From Ophiocordyceps camponoti-saundersi (nom. inval.) (taxonomy: Eukaryota > Ascomycota > Sordariomycetes > Hypocreales > Ophiocordycipitaceae): a stretch of DNA of 64,000 bases. This document shows positions 10,760 to 21,583 of this stretch, piece by piece; position 1 is the first letter of the stretch, and each line of letters opens with the position of its first letter. A program made the translations under genes and the position numbers. Where the stretch lies: NCBI GenBank assembly GCA_003339415.1, contig PDHQ01000119.1:1-64000 (forward strand), in the 5' to 3' direction. The notes beneath the pieces were generated by a model. It ran no database searches. It saw only the letters and a program-made list of their open reading frames with translations, and was not told the origin of the DNA.

Positions 10760-10934
10760 TGAAGCCGACTTGGCATTTGACTCATGGAACACACACGTAT
10801 GTATACGTACACACGGTTGAACACGCGAACAAGCACGGGATTACAATATACACACACACACACATATATATGATAGTTCTATATCAAACTCGATCACAGA
10901 CATGAAACAACTTGGCTACCGATGAGCCCGTCTA

Positions 10935-11270
10935 TCAAGGCCGGCTTTGGCCGTTGGCTTTGTTTTTGGCAACATGGCACCAAAGCGACTTGTAGCCCGA
11001 CCAACAGCCAAGGCCGTAGCCTTTCTTGCAACTAGCGAGTCTCGGAGTGGAAAAATGTGAGTCGGTGATGTCCATGTCCCTCGTCCAGTCCATGAGCTTC
11101 CATGCGCCGACGCGTTCGTTGAGAAAGTAGGCCGTGACCGAACAAAAGGGGCTGTTGCCCGACCACCTGCAGGGCTTCCCGTCCAGCTCGCAGTGGTATA
11201 CGAGCGACGCGGCTGCGTTCGTGGCCTGCAGGCATGAGGCTAGGAAGAGACCGGTGATTGAAGGCTGCAT
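10935..11270 (-). CDS. Small secreted cysteine-rich protein (effector candidate)
   Basis: Single-exon frame of 111 residues. The N-terminus MQPSITGLFLASCLQATNA is a clear signal peptide with likely cleavage near residue 19-22. The mature part has six cysteines (27, 34, 43, 81, 89, 98), enough for three disulfides, and is rich in Trp and Tyr. I recognise no family. It is convergent with the SDR gene, whose stop is 175 bp away. Secretion is inferred from the signal peptide. The start is the first ATG of the frame and the only one that gives a signal peptide. Confidence 0.7.
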   Translation of the reverse strand: MQPSITGLFLASCLQATNAAASLVYHCELDGKPCRWSGNSPFCSVTAYFLNERVGAWKLMDWTRDMDITDSHFSTPRLASCKKGYGLGCWSGYKSLWCHVAKNKANGQSRP

Positions 11271-13024
11271 CGTTCAAGTTTTTTGAAAGTGCTTGTTAAC
11301 AAAGGGACGAAGAGGCGGACTGTAAGATGTCTATGTGCTTATTGAATTCTGAGATCTGAAGTCTAGAGACAAATGACTGTGATGCTGATGATCTGGAAAT
11401 TCGAGACCGTGACCAGGTAGCTAAATATGTAGGTCTGACAGCTGGACAAAGACCGCACCTCCCGAGCCGTCATCGAGTAAGAAAACACCTATCTATAACT
11501 CGCAGAGAATAACTCCGTCTTGACTATTGGCTTGGAGGGCGCAAAATCCTCAGTTGGCCACGGCTTGGATGGACAGTCTGGCTTCAGCAACTCTATGCCA
11601 AAGCATCATTCCTTGGAACTCACTTGAGTAACGCCGGCTTCGGCGGCCGCAACTCGGACGATTTTTGTTTCCTAAGCCAATAGTTATGACATCTCCTGGT
11701 CTATGCATCTGTTACTCCGACGACAACGATGTTGTCGCCTATTTATACCAAGCCAATAGCCAAGACGCCTTTTTTCTAACTCTCTTCTCATTAGAGAGAC
11801 TTGTTTCAAATAACTTTATATCTACATACTCACTCAGGCTTGCCCATCTGTCTATGCGTTTACTCGCATAGCTCACTGCGGTTCTCTGGCGAGTCTGGAC
11901 CTGACCTTTTTATTCGCCTTCCGCTTCACTTCTGCCTAGGTAAGTAAGTATGAACGTTCGTTCGTATTCCTTGCCGCATCAGTGCTTATTGTTGGTGCCA
12001 GATGACACCGTGCCAGCAACAGCAATCTGTAACTCCTGCCATCGAGATGAGCCGGTCGGCGGCTTTCGATCCGCTTCTATATATTTCTTGATACGAGTTT
12101 CGGACAATGAAGTGTCTTCTTCGGAGAAACGAAGGCATGGTGCTTCGCCGTCTGCGAGCGATAGGTTGATCGGGCTGGCGATCTGGAACTTTCCTCCTCG
12201 CATCCAGGCGAGGACTCATAGCAGCATTACCTTTTCGGATAGCGTCTGATCTGTAGATGAGTTGGTATTCGCTTAGGGCACAGAGCTCATCTCGACTTCG
12301 TCTTATACGCACATACGATGTATTGCCCTCATTGGAATACACGGAGCTATGCCCGAGCCAAGCACATATAACTTTAAGCTTCGCCTATGTTCATTGCAGT
12401 CGTGCTATACCTTTTGCATTGAGTCGGGGATATACACATAGACGCACTGCAGTGGCCGAAAAGCCATACATGTGAGGAACTTCTTTCGCATTTAGGGTAA
12501 TGCAAAACGCCTTTGGTGCGTGGAACTCAGTCTCCATGAAACGAGCATTATTGCAGTCATCTCCTTGCAGGTAAGCATCGTAGATGTCCTTGTCTAGGTG
12601 CCTATATGTAGGCAGGTAGATAGGTATGGCTGCTCGTATTAAACAGGGCACAACTTACTCGGCCGGAGTTTATCTATATACACAGCATGCTTGCCGCTCG
12701 GTGACAATTTTATCGTAGGATCGGAGGTGGACGCAGGCACATCTCTCTTGCTTGTATCCGTAGATGCAGTGAACCCATATATTGAACTGCTATCGAACAA
12801 CATGTGCTCTTGTCCGAACTCGTCCAAAGTCTGCGAGGAAGAGAGACGCGTTATATATTCCCTATTCTGCCCTCGATCATGCCTTTACTCAATTGCTATT
12901 CCGATCTCTGTATGCTGGATATCAGAAAGTGGCACATCAGTGTTGTTTATGCCGAGGCTTGGCAGCACATTCATCCCTACTTTCCGTGTGAAGCATAACC
13001 TCTCTCAAAGAAACTCGGCACGAC
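11271..13024. other. Long intergenic stretch with unresolved ORF fragments
   Basis: No complete gene could be built. Several plausible open pieces exist on the minus strand (see 12407-12830), and the plus-strand frames of 68-99 residues show no domain. Base composition is like the flanks, with no transposon signature. Confidence 0.45.
12407..12830 (-). pseudogene. Fragment of an unknown minus-strand gene
   Basis: Two open pieces join in frame if an intron runs from a GTAAGT donor (near 12663) through a TTTAATAC branch to a CTAG acceptor (near 12597). The joined tail contains CNNARFMETEFHAPKAFC and VRLCVYPRL and ends in a stop near 12409. Upstream, towards 12830-13000, I could not find a start or a splice pattern that keeps the frame, and the LysM gene begins at 13025 on the other strand. 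I do not recognise the protein. It may be a truncated or decayed secreted protein gene, or chance coding potential. Confidence 0.3.
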
Positions 13025-13654
13025 ATGGCAAAGGCTTTCCTTGCTCATGCTTTACTGCTGGGTAGTTGCTACGTGACAGCATCGGTTGTCCCTAGCAGGA
13101 GAAGTGTCACAAACTGTGCTCTCTGGCAAGAATACAGTTCGCGGACTTCCGATGAGCTGTTGAACGAAATATCCTCTGCTTCTGAAGACTTCAAAAGATT
13201 GGTTAGTTCTGTATTCTTCTCTCTTTTGGTAAGACAGGGAACTGATTTACCGCTGCTGCAGAATCCAGACGTCGAATTGTCCGGGGAGGCCGTCATCGCC
13301 GGCCCATATTACTGCTTAGTTGGAGCTGGCCCCGTCCCTTCGGGTTCAAGAGAGAGACCGAGCCACGGCCTGATTTCGCGCGACGCATCTCCTCGTCGAA
13401 GAATCCCCAACCTATGGGACCTGAAAACGAAAACCGTGCCAGAGATGGAGCTGTGCCAGCTAAAACACTACATAAAGCCCGGCGATACCTGCGAATCAAT
13501 CCAGAAGCTGTACAACTTGTCGTTCGAGGACCTTCATAATTGGAATCCATCGATTGGGAAATGCTGTGAATCATTACATGCTGGAGATTGCATCTGCGTG
13601 ACAAAGCCAACGGGAGTCTTGCATTATGGGCTAAGCGGGATAAGTTTTCCGTAG
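13025..13654 (+). CDS. Secreted LysM-domain protein (effector-like)
   Basis: Two exons, 13025-13201 and 13262-13654, giving 189 residues. MAKAFLAHALLLGSCYVTAS is a signal peptide. Two LysM-type segments are visible: a degenerate one (residues about 30-83, ending FKRLNPDVELSG then GPYYC) and a good one (about 121-170: LKHYIKPGDTCESIQKLYNL then NWNPSIGKCC and DCICV). The 60-bp intron (GTTAGT donor, TGCAG acceptor) is a multiple of three without stops, so the unspliced frame is open too. Splicing is preferred because it restores the FKRL-NPDV junction inside LysM 1. LysM proteins bind chitin or other N-acetylglucosamine glycans, and fungal secreted ones often hide chitin from host receptors; for this copy that is inference. 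Confidence 0.85.
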   Translation: MAKAFLAHALLLGSCYVTASVVPSRRSVTNCALWQEYSSRTSDELLNEISSASEDFKRLVSSVFFSLLVRQGTDLPLLQNPDVELSGEAVIAGPYYCLVGAGPVPSGSRERPSHGLISRDASPRRRIPNLWDLKTKTVPEMELCQLKHYIKPGDTCESIQKLYNLSFEDLHNWNPSIGKCCESLHAGDCICVTKPTGVLHYGLSGISFP

Positions 13655-13869
13655 ATGAGGAAGGCTGATGGAATAGGGGGTTATGACTGTTCATACATGC
13701 ATAAGTAGGTAGGTTTCATGAGGAAAGTGTTTACATAGAATAGCTTGTTAGATTCGAGGAGAGGTTCTATGTCTCACAAGACAGAGTAGTACATATGAAG
13801 CGTGGTGTCTAGTTGTGTTCAATACATGATGTATCAACAGCAAAGGGTCGACTCAAGAGAAACCGGGCT

Positions 13870-15966
13870 TCACCTTGAAAACCAGCTGGCGGTCATATCG
13901 CGTAGAGTATTCGTCCCGCAGTGTATATCTCCGCCGCCGGAAAAGTGCGAGAACCAGTCGTCGACAAAAATAACGCTGTAGTTGACCTTGGCATAGGCGT
14001 TCTCCACGGCCTCGGCCAATATGTCTATGCCAGCAACGAGCGGCCCCCACGGATCTGGGGCAATGACGGTCGAGTCGCTGATGACGATGCTATTGATCGA
14101 GCCTGGATACAAGGTGCTCACCGAAGGACCTGGCTTTATCTCCTCCCATGCTCGCGCATCGCGATCCTTCTCGTCTCCCGTTTCGAGTCTGGCTCCAGTC
14201 TGCTGCCTGCTGTCATCATGCCTCGGCGTGCCTGCTGCCCGTTCGTCTTGGGCTTTGACCTTAGATTTAACCGTCCAGGTAGACTTTTTAACAAGCCTTC
14301 CTTGTGTGCCTCTGCCTCGATCCCCAATCCAATTATCCTCTTCTGCGACGAAGTCGCGGCAGTGGTGATCAAAGACAGTCGAACTGTTTTCGTACCCGTT
14401 GAGGTAGAAAATGGCTGGTATGCGGATGATTTCCGCGTCCGTGATGCCCGTCTCTCGCTTGATGATGTCGACGTTCTCGTCTATGGCCTGCGCGCTGTAG
14501 TCTTGCAGGAAGCTCATGTAAGGAAGAAGGAGTGAATCTTGGATAGTACTGGCCGGCAGACATTCATCTCTGTCCGAGGGGAATTTTGGGCGTGAATGAG
14601 ACTTGACCTCGCCATGGCCGGCCATGAAGGCATCTTCAAGCAGCTTCAGACCCGCAAGCGGATCGCTGACCACCAAAACCCAACCTCGCTTACTTTCATA
14701 CGGTAGAAACTGCATGAACTCGTCCGTGTGGCCGATATAAAGCCAACTGGTATCAAGCTCAATAGGGTTCTGCAACTCCTGAGACTTGAGAAAGTTCATC
14801 ATAAAGGGTCTCTTCCCGTCCTGTGAACCCATGACCGCTCGTCCTGCCGGATACGTCTTCCCTCTGTGAGAATAAGGAGGGATAGCCTCGAGGTTACCAG
14901 TAGAGTCGCTCGTGTCACCCCAGGCTAGGTACTGGACGGCTCCGACGGTATCGGACCGGAGCGTCTGAAATACCTGACGTCCGCTTCGGCGATTTCTCTG
15001 AGCCGACCTGATCATGACGCGTAAGCCGACGGGGCCGTCGGGGCCGGGTATTGACATGTAGCCCGGTTCGAAAAAGTCTTGAACCCATATGTCGCTAAGG
15101 CTACTGTGGTTGAGCTGGAGCAACGGCAGGCCTGCCTCCTTGGCTATTTCGTCAAGATCTTGAACGAACTTGGCCTGGACGGCATTGGTTCGGAATTCCG
15201 TCTTGTTCACGTCCTTGTCCTCTAGAAAGGCAGATTGCACGATGAGCTTCTCGGCCTTCTGTAGGTGATTGTGTATCAAGACAGGGGCAACGCGTAGCTG
15301 GACCCAGTCAATGGCCTTGACCCTTCTCGCGTTTCTAACTGTGAAATGGATATCGGCTTTCCCATTCCATCTTCCTGGGCGACGGACGTCTCGAGCGTCA
15401 ATGCCCAGCTCGAGGCCGCCACGCAACTCCGAAGCAGAGAAGTTGTGATTTGAGCTGATATAAATCCATTCAGACCCCTTTTTCTGAAAGATTCGCGTAT
15501 TCAATGCCGCTACTGTCCCAAAGACAGTAATAGAGCCTACGTCTTTCGGTTTCAGAGCCGATGTGAGCACAGGAAGGGTCCGAAGCGGTGCCAGATATCT
15601 TGGGTTGCGAAGGATGTTGTCTGCAGCATCGTGGCACGAGCCTAGCTCCTCTTCGGGCGTTGACTTTGTTATCTTCAACGAGCATCGACGATCTGTGTCG
15701 ACGATGTTGGCGAGAAACAGCGCTCCCGAGTCCGCCGTCCAGATGCGCTTGCCCGCGACGTCGCTATCGCCCTCTGTGTCGACGACGCCATCTCTGTTGC
15801 TGTCGGCGAGGATCGTGACGGTCATGGGCTCCCTCGAGTACTTCATCCTCAAGTTATCGAAGGTGTCATGAATAAAGTTGACTGCGTTGGCGACCTCAAA
15901 CGGCGCGCCTATGGCTGTTGAGACGTGTCCCATGAGAGCGGCGAAAGAGGAACCTGAGTTCCACAT
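13870..15966 (-). CDS. Protein-arginine deiminase (PAD) family enzyme
   Basis: An open frame without introns, 698 residues from the ATG at 15966. The frame stays open upstream to about 16005 but only with a non-ATG codon. Family marks: an N-terminal VTILADSNRDGVVD segment as in the PAD middle domain, then the deiminase domain with the four catalytic positions in order: Asp in IWVQD (about residue 297), His and Asp in GHTDE (413, 415) and the nucleophile Cys in DIHCGTNT (683). PADs convert peptidyl arginine to citrulline, in animals with calcium. A charged, low-complexity insert of about 85 residues (about 530-615) separates the RIPAIF strand from the C-terminal catalytic part. No clear signal peptide is visible at this start, so a missed upstream exon is possible. 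All catalytic residues are present, so activity is plausible. Confidence 0.85.
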   Translation of the reverse strand: MWNSGSSFAALMGHVSTAIGAPFEVANAVNFIHDTFDNLRMKYSREPMTVTILADSNRDGVVDTEGDSDVAGKRIWTADSGALFLANIVDTDRRCSLKITKSTPEEELGSCHDAADNILRNPRYLAPLRTLPVLTSALKPKDVGSITVFGTVAALNTRIFQKKGSEWIYISSNHNFSASELRGGLELGIDARDVRRPGRWNGKADIHFTVRNARRVKAIDWVQLRVAPVLIHNHLQKAEKLIVQSAFLEDKDVNKTEFRTNAVQAKFVQDLDEIAKEAGLPLLQLNHSSLSDIWVQDFFEPGYMSIPGPDGPVGLRVMIRSAQRNRRSGRQVFQTLRSDTVGAVQYLAWGDTSDSTGNLEAIPPYSHRGKTYPAGRAVMGSQDGKRPFMMNFLKSQELQNPIELDTSWLYIGHTDEFMQFLPYESKRGWVLVVSDPLAGLKLLEDAFMAGHGEVKSHSRPKFPSDRDECLPASTIQDSLLLPYMSFLQDYSAQAIDENVDIIKRETGITDAEIIRIPAIFYLNGYENSSTVFDHHCRDFVAEEDNWIGDRGRGTQGRLVKKSTWTVKSKVKAQDERAAGTPRHDDSRQQTGARLETGDEKDRDARAWEEIKPGPSVSTLYPGSINSIVISDSTVIAPDPWGPLVAGIDILAEAVENAYAKVNYSVIFVDDWFSHFSGGGDIHCGTNTLRDMTASWFSR

Positions 15967-16005
15967 GTTTCCCAAAGAGCACCAATGTGGTAATTTCAGG
16001 GGCAA

Positions 16006-17645
16006 GTTAGAAACTTGTGTCTTCTTTTTCCTTTTCTATCAGTTTCTTTAGATCGGAGGCTGCATTGTTTGTTGACTGGATCGAATATTACAGCAGGATA
16101 AGAACTAGGACGAGCCAGGCTGGTCTCGCCGGTAACAGACTTATAGACTTGTAGACTTATAGTTAAATATAGTAATTTCCCTCGATGGGCTTCATTCGTG
16201 GGCACTACATGAGATTGAGGTTGTCAGCGGATTGTGAGCACTATGGGGTCAGTCAGTGTTCATAAATCAATGCTTAATGAACGTTGAATTGAGCCGGGAT
16301 GAGAGTCCGTCGGCTAGGATTTAAGCAGTCGTCGGCTGGCTACGATTTCATTAAGGGAAGTCGTTCACTCAAACACAGGGCTTTGACGGAAAGCACGGCA
16401 AAAACCTTTGCTTCAACCTCGGTCGAAGGCAAGGGCATGTGTGGCCTTATTTCTGAGCGAGAATGTCCCAAGTCCGCAATGACCGTTGGTTGCGGGCCCT
16501 GTGATGATGAGTTGGTAGAGAGGTTTTATTTCAACATACTTTGGCTTGAGTTGCTCAAGATCCACACGACGGCTGCTGTTACTACTATTTAGAGAAGGCG
16601 GTTGACTTACAGAATGGCCCGGGATCGCGGGACATTTGCTGGTTCCTCCAATTCGTTTCCCCCTGCATGTGCACTGTCTCCATACTGTCATACATATGTA
16701 GGTATGTTTGGAGATTATACACAGAAAGATGTGTTTATTCTCTTGATCAGTTGTCGGTCTTGAAGTCCCGGCAGTCTAGCAGATTTAACTGTCTCGAAAA
16801 TAGACTCACACATACATATGTATGTATACACATATATATATATATGTAGATATATCTATTTATGTGTATGTGTCTCTATATGCGATACAAACGAGCGGAG
16901 ACGGCTTCAACGAGCGTAGAGCCGATGAAGCCGATGAGACTGTAGGTATGTATGTGCATAAAATAAGAGCCGATGTGGGAACTGCCCAGATTCGAGACTC
17001 GCACCATTTTCTCCTCTGCAGAACTACATAAATACTAGCAGAAGTAAACGCGGCGAGCGGAACACGGGAGCCAGCATACGTATCCACGTATGTTGGTAGT
17101 TGGTGGGAGACAGCATCTTCAACCTGACATACTACACAAGTGATTTCTTGCGGCCGTCAGAGGGTAGATAGGCTGGCCTTTGAGAGATCTTAGTGACTAC
17201 CTAGGTAGGTTGGCTGGTAAGTTAACCAAACACTTGGTGGTGAAAGTTTTATCTACTAATATTTACAAGCAACTGTTGTGATGGTGAGTTTCTTGTTGCA
17301 GGACGACGTCCGTCATATCATAGTAGGCAAGGTGAAGGAGCTGACAGCTAGCCGATTATGTAATCACAAAATCCCCATGACGCCCTTCCATCTCACGTGA
17401 CGCTCGTTGGCTTGCCCAGGCTGTCACTGTATGAGTTCTGCCTACCTACCTAGTAGTAGTAGGTACGATAGCCTCATCCTTCCCCTCTTCTCGAACCTCT
17501 CTCTGTTTCATGAAGCCATGGCAAACAGTCTCTCCTCTTCAGTCCCTGCAGAATCGTTCGAATCATCCAACTTCCAGCTTCTCTTCGGCAGCCCGGCTAG
17601 CAGTCGTTTCTACGCCTGAACCTCGCCACGAAGTCGGCCTTCGCC
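16006..17645. other. Intergenic region between PAD and MED5
   Basis: No supported gene. It contains TA-rich microsatellite at about 16800-16865, TAGGTA/TACCTA short palindromes (about 17205-17220 and 17440-17465), and a 98-residue plus-strand frame (16299-16592) with no domain. The part just upstream of 17646 is probably the MED5 promoter and 5' UTR. Confidence 0.5.
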
Positions 17646-20600
17646 ATGGACGGGAGCGACGAAAGCAAAGCAGCTCTACAGACATCGTGGCGCTACTGGA
17701 CTCACTTCATGTTCAAATGCATCGTACACAGTCCCAAACCCGAAATTGATCAGTTTCGCGGCTTCGCCCAGTATCTCAACCGACAATATCCCCTTCCGCC
17801 CATCTTCATCGCCGACGTCTTCTTGAAACCGATTTACGGCAATATCACCCTTACTCCGCAATTTCCCATATATGTCAAGGCCCTTTGCCAGCTTGGCTTG
17901 GTCGACGTCTCATCCGTTCTGGTCGCTCTTTGCAAATATTCTTCGCTGAATGCCTACATCCGCCACCCGTCCCGCACTGGCGAAGATGCAGAGGATCATG
18001 TCCAATCCCCCAACAACCTTGAACAGCGGAGGATTTGGCGGGTCTCGAGTTGGTTCGAAGAGTTCTTCTTCTATCAGCTTATCAGGACTCTGGTTGACGG
18101 CTCCGCCTTTCGAGACATCCGCTCGACCTTGGTGCTCGTCAAAATCGTCTGCAAATGGATGGCTTTGTTCACTGCGGCCTCGGCGGCCGTTGCCACCGAT
18201 ATACTCGCTGAAGTACAACAAGCACGAGAACGAGATGGCTTGCCGCGGGGACAGGAGGACCTAGAAACTTCTCGAGCCGCTTTCCTCCCTTTTCTGACAC
18301 GTCTTGTCGAGACTCCGGCTCTCGTCGACGCTCTCCGGCACCCGATTGCCCGAGGTACGGAATGTTCATTCTACCTTTTGACCACAGTTCTTAATCAAGT
18401 CTGCAGATGTTCGCAGAGAATTGCTTGAAACTCTCACACGCTTCAGACACACTTTGCCGCCGGATACAAATTTTGGCGAGAGGCTCGACATGTTTCGCTG
18501 TGAGACGCTGGCTCGACTCGACCCGCTCCCCAAGAATAGGCAAGCCGACGCCATGGACGAATTCCTAGAGCCTGTTATGCGACTGGAAAATTTTGCAATT
18601 CCCGATATCCCCATCCCCAATTCGCGGGCTGGTCTCTATGTCTACTTGAATGCTGCGGTATGCCACTCCGGTCTCAACTCCTGCTCCGTTAGTCGTGGCA
18701 ACGATACTAGGCTATTTCGCCTCAGGAAACTCACTCAAATTCACTCGCTGACGGACGCAGCTCGTAGGGCGACCACTGATCGATGATGCCATGCTAATTT
18801 CCTTCCTACACAATCGATATCAGGTATGTTACCCACTGATGCAAGATTGGACCGAGACTGAAGTGGAAAGCAGGGCGAGACGCAGTCGAGCGCTATCGAT
18901 CTCATCGTGGCCTCATTCGATATTCTCGCCAACACAGTTTTCCGCAGTGAGGGTCCTAAGGATGCCCATCTCTTACGGTCGTTTCTCATCAACAAGTTGC
19001 CTCTGCTTCTGTGCCAACTTTTTGCATCTCAGTTCTCCACGGCCTCGTCCGAGTATTGCATTACCGAGGCCCTCAACCAGGTCGACACGAGCGTCTTTCC
19101 CACAGCTTCCCTGATGTTCGATGAAACTAGGAGTAACAATCCGTACACAGAGAGCGTCAGGGAAGATTTTTGCACTGCATGTGCTCTGCATGGCCTCGTG
19201 CGACGAGAACACGTCGAGCGAATACTAGGAGAGACATCCATGTCCTACGAGCCATCATTGGAAAAGTATTCCAAAGATAAGCTCGTGCAGAGCTGCCTGT
19301 CGGACCCGGACAGGATTCAGGGCTTGGTCCGAGATATTGACAAGATGGACGGCAACGTAGGGGCCATCTGCCAGGCTCTCGTCGAGGTGCGATTGCGTGC
19401 TCCTCGTCGTCAAGCCGTCCCTTGCTGCTGACCAGACCTGCAGCTCATGCGCCAACTCTGCGACAGCAAAGAGACCATGTCGCTCAAGCTGTTGTGTAGC
19501 CAGCTGGCACATAAGCCTCAGTCTCTCGATATACTTTTACTATTCGAGAGGTTGCCTGCCGTCCTCGAGCCGCTGTGTCAGCTCCTGGACAACTGGAGAT
19601 ATGACGACGATCAGGGGGAATACCAGCCAATTTACGAGGAGTTTGGTGGGATATTGTTGCTGGTCCTGGCTTACGCATACCGATATAATCTGAGGGCTGC
19701 AGATATCGGCATCGTTTCATCTGACTCGTGCGTCGCCAAGATTTTGGATCGGGCTCACATCAGTCGTCCTCTCGACGAACTTACGGAGCAGGAGAAAACC
19801 CATGTTAACGGCTGGATCCACGGCCTCTTCGGCAGCGAGACGGGCGGTCTTGGGGACGACCTCATGTCTTCGTGTCCACCTCAGGACTTTTACTTGGTTG
19901 TGGCGTCGCTGTTTCAGTACATCGTGAGCGCCTACACCCACGGCTATCTTAACGTGGAGAGCCTGAAAAGCGGTATAGAATGTGAGTTGTCGGGTATGAG
20001 CGCATATCGCGGCATATACTGACGGCAGCAGACGTGGTGGACACATTCCTGCTCCCGTCTCTGGTGCCGGCTATTCGTTTCCTGGCGGACTATCTGTGGG
20101 TGGACCAGAAGGAGCAGAAGTCGGTCATCAAGATCCTGCAGCTCATCCTACTACCGAGTTCCATCTCGGGCGAAGCTTCGGCGATGCTGTCGTCGGTGAA
20201 GAACTTGATAGCCAAGCCGCTCGAATACTCACTTCGATCATACCAGAAGCAGGATCCCAAGAACCAGGATATCGAGCCCCTTCTCCGGGCTCTCCGGGAC
20301 AATCTGCCGCTATCTCGACGGACGGGAGGCGCGGAGCACCACGAACTAGACTCGTGGTCAAATAGTTCGAGCAGCGGTCTGTCTGGTGCGATTCGGCACA
20401 CAGTTCAAGGGCTAGTGCAGATGCACCACGGCGTCAATGTAATGCCTACATCGTACACGCACCGACAGACCATCGCGGCATGTCGCATAGTGGGGACTAG
20501 AAGGGTTCTGCGAGCGATGCTTGACGAGATTCGTCACCAGCCCGAGGCCTACGATGTGGTTACGATGCTCGTATGCGCGCCAGACGTTACGATTGAATCG

Positions 20601-21065
20601 CCGGCAAGTGGTCTGCTGGAGGCAGCAGGCAGCGCGGCGTCCCAGCGACGGCTGACGCTGCGCGAGGCGCTCAAGGCGGAGTCTGAGAGCTGCCTGAAGC
20701 CGAACAAGAAGGAGGAGGCAGAGACGGTGGTACGGCTTCATAGACGGGTCGAGGCGATGTTGGCGCTACCGGCGGCAGCGACGATGCTGGAGGCGCCGGA
20801 CATACCGTCGCTGGACCTGAGCGGCGGACCGGGAGCACTCGTCACCGGTGGCATGGCGGCTGTGGCGCAGGGCGCCGGCGGCGGCATGATGATGGAGGCC
20901 GTCGGGCTCGACATGGCACTAGGCAGCGCCTCGTCGGACCTAGGGCTCGGGGGCGTGGGCGGAGGCGGGCTGGAGGCAGCAAACGAAGGGGAGATGTTTT
21001 GTCGGACGCTCGACCCCCAATTGGAAATTTACTGGGGAGACGGGATGAATACGAGCGGGGGGTGA
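17646..21065 (+). CDS. Mediator complex subunit 5 (Med5/Nut1)
   Basis: Six exons: 17646-18354, 18407-18657, 18761-18823, 18874-19386, 19444-19981, 20032-21065, giving 1035 residues, typical of fungal Med5 (about 1000). Introns are 52, 103, 50, 57 and 50 bp, each with GT donor and AG acceptor and all phases consistent. Recognised from Med5-like segments LVGRPLIDDAMLISFLHNRY, LCSQLAHKPQSLDILLLFER, LLLVLAYAYRYNLRAADIGI, FQYIVSAYTHGYLN and VDTFLLPSLVPAIRFLADYL, which are built only after splicing. Med5 sits in the Mediator tail and links activators to RNA polymerase II. The C-terminus (from about residue 950) is Gly/Ala/Met-rich, ending in FCRTLDPQLEIYWGDG. The retrotransposon block starts 392 bp after the stop codon. 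Confidence 0.9.
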
Positions 21066-21457
21066 GACGATTATGGTGAAGGAGGAGACTTTGGCTGAGG
21101 AGGTTTCTTTTTCGAAGGAGTCCTGGATCGATGGCCTTCCTGGATTAATAGACGGTTATTACCTACATAGGTAGACAGACACTGCTTGATATGTGTGTCA
21201 GTATCCGTACGGAGTATGGGGGGAGTTGATAGGGCGTCGACACAACAGGTTATATGCATGGCCAAAAGGCGTCGTCGTCGTTAGTCACAGGCACGCGACT
21301 GCAGAGGTGGTGGCGTAGAAGGTACGGAGGTTAACAGCTATAAGTATCTCTTCACCCGTCGACCACCATCTAATACCCTACCTCTGCTAGGTATACCGCT
21401 ATAGAATCTTCTCTTCCTTTCCGCTCATATCTTATCTTATTAGCCCCCCCCCCCCTA
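21066..21457. other. 3' flank of MED5 up to the transposon block
   Basis: Normal base composition until the LTR at 21458. Holds a TACGGAGTA/CCGTACGGAGTA palindrome near 21207, a TAGGTA motif near 21170 and a poly-C run at about 21444-21455 directly against the LTR. Confidence 0.6.
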
Positions 21458-21583
21458 TGGCCGTAGGCCACGTGCGTGTGCACGTGACACGCCTATCTAT
21501 ATATATATTAGCTTAGCTCGGGCTATATAGGGCTCTTACTATATAATATAAGATTATTATATCCTATATATATCGTACTACTA
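21458..21583 (+). repeat. 5' LTR of element A
   Basis: 126 bp, starting TGGCCGTAGGCC. It matches 46785-46910 except at RIP-type transitions. The outer ~40 bp are unmutated (TGGCC, GTGTGCACGTGACAC) while the inner end has G-to-A and C-to-T changes (ACTACTA where the other copy has GCCACCA). Confidence 0.9.
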
